Below are positions 35,909 to 43,790 of a stretch of 64,000 bases of DNA, piece by piece (positions within the stretch are counted from its first letter, which is position 1; each line of letters starts with the position of its first letter). This DNA comes from Burkholderiales bacterium. GTDB lineage: Bacteria > Pseudomonadota > Gammaproteobacteria > Burkholderiales > Nitrosomonadaceae. The notes beneath the pieces were generated by a model. That model ran no database searches. It had not been told where the DNA came from and worked only from the letters and a program-made list of their open reading frames with translations. A program made the position numbers and the translations under genes. The stretch lies in assembly GCA_024235755.1 (NCBI GenBank), contig JACKLV010000010.1:62001-126000 (forward strand), read 5' to 3'.

Positions 35909-37279
35909 ATGGCGTCTAAACTGAATATCATAATTTTAGCTGCGGGCTTGGGTAAGCGCATGCATTCATCCTTACCTAAGGTGCTGCATACGCTTGCTGG
36001 AAAACCCTTGCTGTCCCATGTATTGGACTTAGCCAAGAAATTATCGCCAGATCAAATATGTGTAGTAATCGGCCATGGCGGTGAACGTGTGAAAGAAATT
36101 ATAAACGATGCAAGTTTGACTTGGGTCACCCAGGCGCCACAATTAGGTACGGGACACGCAGTCTTGCAGGCACAGCCGTATTTGGATCAACAAGGCTTAA
36201 CTTTAATTTTATACGGTGATGTACCTTTAGTAAGCTTGGCCTCACTTGAGCAACTCATCCAATCAACTCAAAATGATGCATGCGGCATTTTGACTGCTGT
36301 TGTCGACGATCCCACCGGTTACGGACGCATTATTCGCGATCAAAATACCGGTTCAATTAAGAGTATAGTCGAGCAAAAAGATGCTGACACTAGCCAACAA
36401 TCCATACGTGAAATCAATACGGGAATCATGGCCATTCCCAATGAATATTTGCATTCCTGGCTGCCGAAGCTGGAAAATAATAATGCGCAGCAGGAATATT
36501 ACTTGACAGATATTGTAAAAATGGCGGTCGATCAAAATGTGACTGTTACTTCATCACAAGCTTTACATAATTGGGAAATTCTTGGTGTTAATAGCAGGCT
36601 ACAATTGGCTGAACTAGAGCGTATTTATCAGCTTAGTTATGCAAATAAATTACTTGAAAAAGGAGTAATGTTGTTCGATCCGTCACGGATAGATATTCGT
36701 GGTGAATTACGATGTGGCGCTGATGTCGAAATTGACGTCAATTGCATATTCGAGGGCACTGTTATTTTGGGCGATCATGTAAAAATCAAAGCTAACTGTA
36801 TACTGAAAGATGTTACGGTTTCTGATAAAACAACTATTCTGCCATTCAGCCATATTGAAAATGCAAAAATCGGAACTAATTGCAGGATTGGACCTTATTC
36901 AAGAATACGGCCGGAAACGCAGCTAATCGATAATGTACATATCGGTAATTTCGTAGAAGTAAAAAAAAGCCGAATTGCATCCGGCAGCAAAGTAAATCAC
37001 CTCAGCTATATAGGAGATACCACTATAGGTGAAAATGTCAATATCGGCGCGGGCACGATTACTTGTAATTATGATGGCGCGTACAAACATCAAACGATTA
37101 TCGAGGATAATGTTTTCATCGGTTCAGATACACAACTCGTTGCGCCTGTAAAAATATCTGTTGGTTCTACCATTGGTGCGGGATCGACGATAACCAAAGA
37201 TACACCTGAAAATGAACTAACATTATCCAGATCAAAGCAGATCAGTGTATCCGGATGGAAACGTCCGTCAAAAACATAA
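35909..37279 (+). CDS. glmU: Bifunctional UDP-N-acetylglucosamine pyrophosphorylase / GlcN-1-P acetyltransferase
   Basis: GlmU makes UDP-GlcNAc for peptidoglycan and lipopolysaccharide. The 456-residue protein has the N-terminal nucleotidyl-transfer motif LAAGLGKRMHSSLPKVLHTLAGKPL and a C-terminal left-handed beta-helix (from about residue 250) with hexapeptide repeats, including GNFVEVKKSRIASGSKVNHLSYIGDTTIGENVNIGAGTITCNYDG with the acetyltransfer histidine. AAAGGAGAG precedes the ATG. It is followed 45 bp later by glmS, the enzyme that supplies its substrate pathway. Confidence 0.98.
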   Translation: MASKLNIIILAAGLGKRMHSSLPKVLHTLAGKPLLSHVLDLAKKLSPDQICVVIGHGGERVKEIINDASLTWVTQAPQLGTGHAVLQAQPYLDQQGLTLILYGDVPLVSLASLEQLIQSTQNDACGILTAVVDDPTGYGRIIRDQNTGSIKSIVEQKDADTSQQSIREINTGIMAIPNEYLHSWLPKLENNNAQQEYYLTDIVKMAVDQNVTVTSSQALHNWEILGVNSRLQLAELERIYQLSYANKLLEKGVMLFDPSRIDIRGELRCGADVEIDVNCIFEGTVILGDHVKIKANCILKDVTVSDKTTILPFSHIENAKIGTNCRIGPYSRIRPETQLIDNVHIGNFVEVKKSRIASGSKVNHLSYIGDTTIGENVNIGAGTITCNYDGAYKHQTIIEDNVFIGSDTQLVAPVKISVGSTIGAGSTITKDTPENELTLSRSKQISVSGWKRPSKT

Positions 37280-37324
37280 CTGTTTTTCAAATCTACATTA
37301 ACTACCGGTACAGGAAAATATCGT

Positions 37325-39172
37325 ATGTGCGGAATTGTGAGTGCTGTTGCAAATAATAATATTGTTCCAGTCTTGCTTGAAGGCTTGCTGCGCCTGGAAT
37401 ACAGAGGGTACGACTCAGCAGGTCTGGTTATTACCAATAACGGGTTGCAGAGGTTGCGAACAGCCGGACGAGTCGCTGAGCTGAAAAAAAAGGCTCAGGA
37501 GCAACATACATACGGACTGGCCGGTATAGCACATACCCGATGGGCGACGCATGGAGAACCCTCCGAACGTAATGCGCACCCTCATTTATCCGGACAAGAA
37601 TCCAAAATAGCTGTTGTCCATAACGGCATTATTGAAAATCATGAATCGATGCGCAAGCAATTGCAAGCTGAAGGCTATGAGTTCGTGTCGGATACGGATA
37701 CTGAAGTCATTGCACATCTGATCGCGTACAATTTAAAAATTACATCGGATTTGCTGAAAGCTGTCTGTTTGTCGATTTCTGAGTTGCAAGGCGCATATGC
37801 CATCGCAGTAATGGAAGAAGCAAATCCCGAACGGATTGTGGTTGCGCGTAACGGTGCTCCTTTGTTATTAGGGTTGGGTGAAGATGGTATCTATGCCGCC
37901 TCTGATGCCTCCGCGTTGCTGCAGACCACCCGCAACATGGTTTATCTCGAAGAAGGCGACGTTGCTGAACTCTACAAAGATCAGTACCATATTTTCGACT
38001 GTTCGAACGGTTTTATAGGCAATGAAGTAGAGCGACCCATACATCAAAGTGATCTAACGAGCGATGCGATTGATATGGGACCATTCGATCATTTCATGCA
38101 AAAAGAAATTTTTGAGCAGCCGAGTGCCGTCGCAAATACACTGGAAATGGTCCTTAATGCTCAATCCATTTCTCCTGGCCTGTTTGGCAGTACAGCTGAG
38201 AAAATTTTTTCACAGACAAATAGTGTGCTAATTCTCGCTTGCGGCACCAGTTATCACGCTGGGCTCGTGGCACGCTACTGGTTGGAATCCGTCGCGGGAT
38301 TACCCTGCACGGTTGAAATAGCCAGCGAATACCGTTATCGCAGTCCGGTTGCGGACCCGCATACACTGGTTGTGGGAATTTCGCAATCCGGCGAAACTGC
38401 AGATACACTGGCTGCGATGAATTATGCGAAGCGGTTAGGTCATCCGTATAGTCTGGCAATCTGCAATGTCGCCGAAAGCGCGTTGATCAGGCAAACGGAT
38501 CTGCGTTTTTTGACGCGCGCAGGACCGGAGATTGGTGTTGCCTCGACTAAAGCATTTACTACACAGCTCGCATCGTTATTGCTGCTAACGGTTTTGCTGG
38601 CAAAAATGCGTAATAGATTATCGGCAGAAAAAGAAAGCGAAATGATTGCAGCGTTGCGGCATTTACCGGCTGCACTGCAGGCATCGCTGCAGATAGAACC
38701 TGAAGTACAGGAGTGGTCACAGCGGTTCTCGGAAAAACGTCATGCATTGTTTCTTGGGCGTGGCGTACACTATCCGATTGCCATGGAGGGTGCATTAAAG
38801 CTTAAGGAAATATCGTATATTCACGCCGAAGCCTATGCGTCTGGGGAATTGAAACACGGCCCACTGGCTTTGGTTGACAGAGATATGCCGGTTGTCGCCA
38901 TTGCGCCGAACGATCAATTGCTAGGCAAGCTGAAATCCAATTTACAGGAAGTAAATGCCCGCGGTGGTGAATTATATGTTTTTGCGGATGCAGACACTGC
39001 CATTGAAGAAAATGACAGTCTTCATGTAATTCGTCTGGCTGAGCACGCGGGAATTCTGAGTCCGATTTTGCATACGATTCCGTTGCAACTACTGGCTTAT
39101 CATGTTGCTCTGGTGAAGGGTACCGATGTGGATAAACCCAGAAATCTGGCGAAGGCGGTAACGGTGGAGTAG
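37325..39172 (+). CDS. glmS: Glutamine-fructose-6-phosphate aminotransferase
   Basis: GlmS makes glucosamine-6-phosphate from fructose-6-phosphate and glutamine. The chain begins MCGIVSAV, giving the N-terminal catalytic cysteine after Met removal. Glutaminase motifs RWATHGEPSERNAHPH and VVHNGIIENHE follow. Two SIS domains carry ACGTSYHAGLVARYW, ISQSGETADTLAAM and EISYIHAEAYASGELKHGPLALV; the end DKPRNLAKAVTVE is invariant. The 615 residues are a few more than the E. coli 609. The 45-bp gap after glmU is too short for a glmS ribozyme. A long perfect hairpin follows the stop. Confidence 0.98.
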   Translation: MCGIVSAVANNNIVPVLLEGLLRLEYRGYDSAGLVITNNGLQRLRTAGRVAELKKKAQEQHTYGLAGIAHTRWATHGEPSERNAHPHLSGQESKIAVVHNGIIENHESMRKQLQAEGYEFVSDTDTEVIAHLIAYNLKITSDLLKAVCLSISELQGAYAIAVMEEANPERIVVARNGAPLLLGLGEDGIYAASDASALLQTTRNMVYLEEGDVAELYKDQYHIFDCSNGFIGNEVERPIHQSDLTSDAIDMGPFDHFMQKEIFEQPSAVANTLEMVLNAQSISPGLFGSTAEKIFSQTNSVLILACGTSYHAGLVARYWLESVAGLPCTVEIASEYRYRSPVADPHTLVVGISQSGETADTLAAMNYAKRLGHPYSLAICNVAESALIRQTDLRFLTRAGPEIGVASTKAFTTQLASLLLLTVLLAKMRNRLSAEKESEMIAALRHLPAALQASLQIEPEVQEWSQRFSEKRHALFLGRGVHYPIAMEGALKLKEISYIHAEAYASGELKHGPLALVDRDMPVVAIAPNDQLLGKLKSNLQEVNARGGELYVFADADTAIEENDSLHVIRLAEHAGILSPILHTIPLQLLAYHVALVKGTDVDKPRNLAKAVTVE

Positions 39173-39190
39173 ACGGCACTGTTTTTGGTC

Positions 39191-39227
39191 AGTCTAGCAC
39201 TCTATCGATACGATAGAGTGCTAGACT
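39191..39227. repeat. Perfect inverted repeat, 17-bp arms, after glmS
   Basis: AGTCTAGCACTCTATCG (39191-39207), loop ATA, then the exact complement at 39211-39227. It begins 19 bp after the glmS stop. There is no T-tract, so it would be an atypical terminator. It shares the end sequences AGTC/GACT and a central ACT with the hairpin at 48695-48738. Confidence 0.85.
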
Positions 39228-39313
39228 TCATGCTGTATTTGCGACAGTATTTATCTTTATCCAAACTGGGCTGAATGGTAAGATAAGCTGATCTTAAACA
39301 CAGGAAGAAATCA

Positions 39314-40039
39314 ATGGCAGGTCACAGTAAGTGGGCGAATATTAAACATAAAAAGGCTGCGCAGGATGCCAAGCGCGGAAAAATCTTTACTCGCCTGATC
39401 AAAGAAATCACCGTTGCCGCTCGTATCGGTGGAGGGGATCCAAACAGTAATCCGCGCTTGCGTTTAGCAATGGACAAAGCTTTTGGTCAGAATATGCCCA
39501 AAGATAACGTGGAGCGTGCTATTAAACGCGGCAGCGGCGATCTTGAGGGGGTTAATTATGAAGAGATCCGCTATGAAGGTTACGGCATTTCCGGCGCTGC
39601 GGTCATGGTCGACTGCATGACGGACAACCGGATGCGGACTGTTGCCGACGTACGTCACGCGTTCAGTAAATTTGGCGGTAATCTGGGTACCGATGGATCG
39701 GTTGCTTTTCTGTTCAAGCATTGCGGACAACTCATATTCGCGCCAGGCACCCCTGAAGAAAAATTGATGGAAGCAGCGCTGGAAGCTGGCGCCGAAGATA
39801 TCATCAGCAATGACGACGGAAGTATTGAAGTTATTACAGCACCTTATGAATTTGTTACCGCAAAGGATGCGTTGGAAAAGGCCGGTTTTACAGCAGAATT
39901 GGCAGAGGTAACAATGAAACCGACCAATGAAACCTTATTAACCGGCGACGAGGTAGCAAAAATGCAGAAGCTCCTTGATGCACTGGAAAATCTGGATGAT
40001 GTACAGGCTGTTTATACCACGGCAGTACTTGACGAATAA
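39314..40039 (+). CDS. yebC: YebC/PmpR-family protein
   Basis: YebC-family proteins have long been annotated as transcription regulators, and some act in translation of proline-rich stretches. The 241-residue protein starts MAGHSKWANIKHKKAAQDAKRG, the invariant family start, with GGGDPNSNPRLRLAMDKA and DNVERAIKRGSGD following. The middle and C-terminal domains (MVDCMTDNRMRTVADVRHAFSKFGGNLG, EVTMKPTNETLL) are also intact. It sits immediately upstream of ruvCAB, a common arrangement. ACAGGAAGAAA precedes the ATG. Confidence 0.96.
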   Translation: MAGHSKWANIKHKKAAQDAKRGKIFTRLIKEITVAARIGGGDPNSNPRLRLAMDKAFGQNMPKDNVERAIKRGSGDLEGVNYEEIRYEGYGISGAAVMVDCMTDNRMRTVADVRHAFSKFGGNLGTDGSVAFLFKHCGQLIFAPGTPEEKLMEAALEAGAEDIISNDDGSIEVITAPYEFVTAKDALEKAGFTAELAEVTMKPTNETLLTGDEVAKMQKLLDALENLDDVQAVYTTAVLDE

Positions 40040-40059
40040 ATTCAAACACAGGTGACCTT

Positions 40060-40575
40060 ATTCGAATTCTAGGCATAGACCCAGGGTTACGCATTACTGG
40101 ATTTGGCGTTATCGATCAGAATGCGCATCAACTTGCGTATATCAACAGTGGATGCGTCAAGACTTTGGAGGGTACCTTGCCGGAACGGCTAAAACTGATA
40201 ATGAATAACTTACGGGAAATTATTCTGGAATACCGTCCCGACCAGGTTGCTGTGGAACAAGTGTTTGTTAATGTTAATCCCAAGTCGACATTGTTATTGG
40301 GGCAAGCGAGGGGTGCCGCAATTTGTGCGGCGGTGCTGCATAATCTAGATGTGTCAGAATATACTGCATTGCAAATCAAGCAGGCTGTGGTAGGAAACGG
40401 GCATGCCCATAAGGATCAAGTGCAGGCCATGGTGATACAGTTACTCAGCCTCTCAGGCAGTCCAGGGAAAGATGCTGCCGATGCGCTCGCTTGTGCGATC
40501 TGCCACGCGCACGGTGGAGTTGGATTAGGAAAAATTTCATTGGGCCTGCGTATGAAACGGGGAAGACTGGTTTGA
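40060..40575 (+). CDS. ruvC: Holliday junction endonuclease RuvC, apparent AUU start
   Basis: RuvC cuts Holliday junctions resolved by RuvAB. No ATG, GTG or TTG exists in frame before the conserved N-terminus. The first standard start (TTG 40165) would remove the catalytic Asp in LGIDPGLRITGFGV. The frame is closed by a TGA at 40030-40032. ATT at 40060, 4 bp after the strong ribosome site AGGTGA (40050-40055), gives (M)RILGIDPG and 171 residues, close to the E. coli 173. The other acidic catalytic residues are seen in VAVEQVFVN and GKDAADALACAICH. It overlaps ruvA at its stop. The alternative is a sequence error changing a normal start codon. Confidence 0.9.
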   Translation: MRILGIDPGLRITGFGVIDQNAHQLAYINSGCVKTLEGTLPERLKLIMNNLREIILEYRPDQVAVEQVFVNVNPKSTLLLGQARGAAICAAVLHNLDVSEYTALQIKQAVVGNGHAHKDQVQAMVIQLLSLSGSPGKDAADALACAICHAHGGVGLGKISLGLRMKRGRLV

Positions 40576-41156
40576 TCGGCAGACTGCAGGGTGTTCTGCT
40601 GGCGAAACAGCCACCGCAAGTCGTGCTGAATGTCGGGGGTGTCGGTTATGAAGTCGATGTACCGATGAGCACTTTTTTTGATCTTCCGGTGGTGGGAGAG
40701 CCGGTAACATTGTATACGCATCTGATGGTTCGGGAAGATGCGCATTTATTATTTGGTTTTGCAACTGAAACGGAGCGTGAAGCTTTTCGTCAACTGGTAA
40801 AAATATCAGGTGTTGGCGCAAGAACTGCATTGGCGCTATTATCCGGTATGACTGTGACAGACTTACAGCATGCCGTTAAATCAGACGATAGCGCGCGGCT
40901 GGTGAAAATTCCCGGTATCGGTAAGAAAACGGCCGAACGGTTATTGCTGGAATTGCGGGGTAAACTGGGTGCTGCCGAAGCCGGTTTAACGTCTGCGGCA
41001 GAAACTACAGATCATAACCGTGACGTTATCAATGCATTGCTGTCTTTAGGCTATAACGCGCGCGAGGCCGACTGGGCAGTCAAACACATACCGCAGGAGA
41101 CAACTGTAACCGACGGTATTCGCCTGGCATTACAGCGATTGTCTAAGGAAAAATAA
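40572..41156 (+). CDS. ruvA: Holliday junction branch migration protein RuvA
   Basis: RuvA binds the four-way junction and loads RuvB. The start is TTG at 40572, overlapping the ruvC TGA, with GGGGAAG upstream; it gives IGRLQGVLLAKQPPQVVLNV, the family N-terminus. The 194-residue protein has domain II helix-hairpin-helix motifs LVKISGVGARTALALLSG and LVKIPGIGKKTAERLLLEL, and a C-terminal UBA-like domain NALLSLGYNAREADWAV that contacts RuvB. Unusual start codons for both ruvC and ruvA suggest weak, coupled translation. Confidence 0.96.
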   Translation: MIGRLQGVLLAKQPPQVVLNVGGVGYEVDVPMSTFFDLPVVGEPVTLYTHLMVREDAHLLFGFATETEREAFRQLVKISGVGARTALALLSGMTVTDLQHAVKSDDSARLVKIPGIGKKTAERLLLELRGKLGAAEAGLTSAAETTDHNRDVINALLSLGYNAREADWAVKHIPQETTVTDGIRLALQRLSKEK

Positions 41157-41167
41157 TTTCCCTTGTC

Positions 41168-42205
41168 ATGATTGAGACGGATCGATTAATCAACGCTGCT
41201 GCTGCTTCTTCACAGGAAGAGGTGCTGGAGCGCGCATTGCGTCCGAAACTGCTTGATGAATATGTCGGTCAGGAAAAAATCCGCAGTCAGCTGAGCATTT
41301 TTATCGAAGCGGCACGCCGCCGTCGGGAGGCGCTGGACCATGTTTTGTTATTCGGCCCGCCAGGGCTGGGCAAGACCACGCTGGCGCATATCATTGCCAG
41401 AGAGATGGGCGTCAATCTACGTCATACGTCTGGTCCCGTACTCGAGCGTCCTGGCGATCTGGCAGCTTTGCTGACAAATCTTGAACCGCATGATGTGCTG
41501 TTTGTTGATGAAATTCACCGCTTGTCACCGATGGTCGAAGAAATTCTCTATCCGGCGCTGGAAGACTATCAGCTGGATATTATGATCGGTGAAGGCCCAG
41601 CCGCACGTTCCGTCAAGCTTGATCTGCCGCCATTTACGCTTGTCGGTGCGACCACGCGGGCTGGCATGCTGACGAACCCGTTGCGCGACCGGTTCGGTAT
41701 AGTTTCACGATTGGAATTTTATACGGCGGAAGAGTTAAGCAAAATTGTAGTGCGTTCAGCAGGGTTGTTAGGCGTCGAGATAACAGCGGACGGTGCCTTG
41801 GAGATTGCACGCCGCTCGCGTGGCACGCCGCGCATCGCCAATCGCCTGCTGCGCCGTGTGCGTGACTTCGCTGAAGTCAAATCCAATGGCGAAGTGACGC
41901 AACAGGTTGCCGATGCAGCATTGGGCATGCTGGATGTCGATGCTATCGGTCTGGATATGATGGACAGGAAACTGTTATTGTCCGTCTTGGAAAAATTTGA
42001 AGGCGGGCCCGTCGGTGTGGATAATCTTGCCGCTGCCATCGGGGAGGAACGTGACACGATTGAAGATGTGCTGGAACCGTATCTGATCCAACAAGGATTT
42101 TTAAAACGGACGCCGCGTGGCCGTATGGCGACAATGATCGCTTACCGTCATTTTGGACTTCCTTTACCCAGAAGTGGTATACAAGGAGAATTATGGGAAG
42201 AGTGA
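41168..42205 (+). CDS. ruvB: Holliday junction branch migration ATPase RuvB
   Basis: RuvB is the AAA+ motor that drives branch migration. The 345-residue product has Walker A GPPGLGKT at 63-70, Walker B LFVDEIHRLSP, sensor 1 in LVGATTRAGML with TNPLRDRFGI, and a C-terminal winged-helix domain (VGVDNLAAAIGEERDTIEDVLEPYLIQQGFLKRTPRGRMAT). It begins 11 bp after ruvA. All motifs are present and the length is typical. Confidence 0.98.
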   Translation: MIETDRLINAAAASSQEEVLERALRPKLLDEYVGQEKIRSQLSIFIEAARRRREALDHVLLFGPPGLGKTTLAHIIAREMGVNLRHTSGPVLERPGDLAALLTNLEPHDVLFVDEIHRLSPMVEEILYPALEDYQLDIMIGEGPAARSVKLDLPPFTLVGATTRAGMLTNPLRDRFGIVSRLEFYTAEELSKIVVRSAGLLGVEITADGALEIARRSRGTPRIANRLLRRVRDFAEVKSNGEVTQQVADAALGMLDVDAIGLDMMDRKLLLSVLEKFEGGPVGVDNLAAAIGEERDTIEDVLEPYLIQQGFLKRTPRGRMATMIAYRHFGLPLPRSGIQGELWEE

Positions 42206-42249
42206 AAATCGCTTATTGTCCGATTTTATCGTTTTAATCATACTGAATT

Positions 42250-42687
42250 ATGCAAGTACATACATTGCGTTTTATTATAGCGGTTCTGCTGACGATAGTG
42301 GTCATGCTGTATTTTTATACGGATCGGGAAAAAAAGCACTACAGCCAGTCGGCTGAACCGGCCGTAGCACAGATTCTGGCGGAAATCTCCACCTGGGAAA
42401 AAGAACCTTTGCTCAGACATTTGGCCCCGGAAGCAAGACAAACCATTACAGATGAACAATTGGAGCAATTGCTCGATCATTATCGCAGCTTCGGCAGATT
42501 TTATTCCATAGATGAACTGGATTTTTCGCGCACAGCCAGTGCATTCTCACTATTCGGCGAAAAGCGCCTGAATTATTCCGGTGTGGCGGATTATTCGACG
42601 GGACCGATCAATGTCAATATAACGTTGGTAGAACGAGGCGGTTATTATCTGGTTTATAATTTTACGTTGAGCAGGGCAAGCGATTGA
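42250..42687 (+). CDS. Membrane-anchored protein of unknown function
   Basis: A 145-residue protein with one N-terminal hydrophobic segment (LRFIIAVLLTIVVMLYFYTD) followed by a soluble domain. The domain has a helical part (PAVAQILAEISTWEKEPLLRHL, then DEQLEQLLDHYRSFGR) and a beta-rich second half (VADYSTGPINVNITLVERGG, then YYLVYNFTLSRAS). The pattern is like the small NTF2-like/DUF3887 group seen in periplasmic proteins, but I cannot confirm it. It follows ruvB by 44 bp and has no strong ribosome site. Translation is likely, judging by composition; function unknown. Confidence 0.7.
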   Translation: MQVHTLRFIIAVLLTIVVMLYFYTDREKKHYSQSAEPAVAQILAEISTWEKEPLLRHLAPEARQTITDEQLEQLLDHYRSFGRFYSIDELDFSRTASAFSLFGEKRLNYSGVADYSTGPINVNITLVERGGYYLVYNFTLSRASD

Positions 42688-42763
42688 TTATTAATCAGTA
42701 GAACAATATCTGAAGCGAGGATAATTTTATCCTTTAGATTTGGTAATATCTTCCAGGATAGTA

Positions 42764-43111
42764 TTATTGTTTCAGGTATATGTAATTATTACGATATCCA
42801 CCCTTTTTGCTCGTCCCAAACTTCCTTATACTTAATCCCTGCGCCACCAACATTTTCCTGTTTCTCGAAGATACAACATTATCTCCGCCTAAGGGCGATT
42901 TGTTCGCAAGGCGAATTGTACATTTGTTGTTTTCACGAGCAATAAAGTATGCAATTGTGTTTTGATAAAAGTTTAGCTTGAGTTGTTCTGCTGATGATAG
43001 AAAAGCTATGGGTTGGTTATTATCGAATAAACGATATCCACCCGTTTCACTTTTTAGGCATATTCTATGTTGTATGCCGCTTATGTTAATCACAATACAT
43101 GCTTCTGACAT
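42764..43111 (-). CDS. Small AT-rich protein of an uncharacterised paralogous family
   Basis: The 115-residue protein has no known domain. An excellent AGGAGG lies at 43121-43116, 4 bp before the ATG, so it is almost certainly translated. Its middle region, YFIARENNKCTIRLANKSPL at residues 55-74, matches the neighbour 43225-43461 (YFMAHENGKCTVRPAYKSPI), and more weakly the protein at 48790-49233. Its C-terminal 35 residues are basic. There is no signal peptide. It is the last gene of the group behind the FecR-TPR gene at 43791-47060. Function unknown. Confidence 0.65.
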   Translation of the reverse strand: MSEACIVINISGIQHRICLKSETGGYRLFDNNQPIAFLSSAEQLKLNFYQNTIAYFIARENNKCTIRLANKSPLGGDNVVSSRNRKMLVAQGLSIRKFGTSKKGGYRNNYIYLKQ

Positions 43112-43224
43112 AATTCCTCCTAATTTAATAAAAAAAGTTTTTATGAATGAATTGGCTTCAGTCAGTACTAGACCGGCTGAATATGTTTATTCATTGAATA
43201 TAAAGTATCTTTTAGTTTCGTCTA

Positions 43225-43461
43225 TTAAGCTGAGAGAAATATTTCTCCAGGTATCCAACGATTATCTCCGCCGATAGGTGACTTGTATGCAGGTCGTACC
43301 GTGCATTTACCATTCTCATGCGCCATAAAGTAATAGATATTGTTATGAGTACTTAGGTTATACGGAATATTGGGTGGCAGATAATCAATGGGGTTGCTAT
43401 TTTCAAGTAGAGTACATCCGTTGTTTCCGTCTCTTCTCAAACAGTATTCCTTCCCGTTCAA
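43225..43461 (-). CDS. Small protein, paralogue of the 42764-43111 product
   Basis: A 78-residue frame starting with TTG at 43461 reads NGKEYCLRRDGNNGCTLLEN. It is collinear with residues 11-80 of the 115-residue neighbour and shares the ENGKCT core and SPIGGDN. It ends earlier, without the neighbour's basic tail, so it may be truncated or represent the core domain. The frame stays open upstream for about 17 more residues, so the start is uncertain. No strong ribosome site is seen. It may be a degenerate copy. Confidence 0.45.
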   Translation of the reverse strand: MNGKEYCLRRDGNNGCTLLENSNPIDYLPPNIPYNLSTHNNIYYFMAHENGKCTVRPAYKSPIGGDNRWIPGEIFLSA

Positions 43462-43465
43462 TATC

Positions 43466-43648
43466 TTACAATTTTCCCGTGCTTGATTGAAGCAATACTG
43501 ATTCTTTGCTTGTTATAATGTGTGCTATGTGTAGTTTTCCGTTTATTTCAGTACCGGTTATCTGGCTCAAAAGAGTTCTAAATTCACAATCGTCGGTAAT
43601 GGTTCCTTGTATTATCTGATTCTGGTAGTTTTCGTTACACATTGTCAT
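43466..43648 (-). CDS. Small protein directly behind the FecR-TPR gene, 60 residues
   Basis: I choose the ATG at 43648, preceded by GGGGA with 5 bp spacing, over one 12 bp upstream. The product MTMCNENYQNQIIQGTITDD continues to a stretch LLSQITGTEING that resembles GLMQIITGTEDAN in the 147-residue protein behind the other FecR-TPR copy. No signal peptide, no known domain. It begins essentially at the restored stop of the FecR-TPR gene (43661), so it looks operonic. It may be a shortened member of the same small-protein set. Confidence 0.4.
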   Translation of the reverse strand: MTMCNENYQNQIIQGTITDDCEFRTLLSQITGTEINGKLHIAHIITSKESVLLQSSTGKL

Positions 43649-43790
43649 TGTAGTCCCCATTTAAAAATTTAAAGTTGCTCTTGCAAAAATGTCCGATCCG
43701 GTAGATATCGTGAATCAATGATTTCCGATAGTCCGAAGTTATTATTACGATAGAAAAATTCCTTATCCAGCAGATTACGGATTTCCATAC

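Noticed and set aside
37280..37324. Possible glmS riboswitch-ribozyme
   Set aside because: The glmU-glmS gap is only 45 bp; the ribozyme needs about 150 bp and belongs mainly to Gram-positive bacteria.
42718..42733. AGGATAA-TT-TTATCCT hairpin
   Set aside because: Only 7-bp arms, a 2-base loop and no T-tract; too short to call a terminator.
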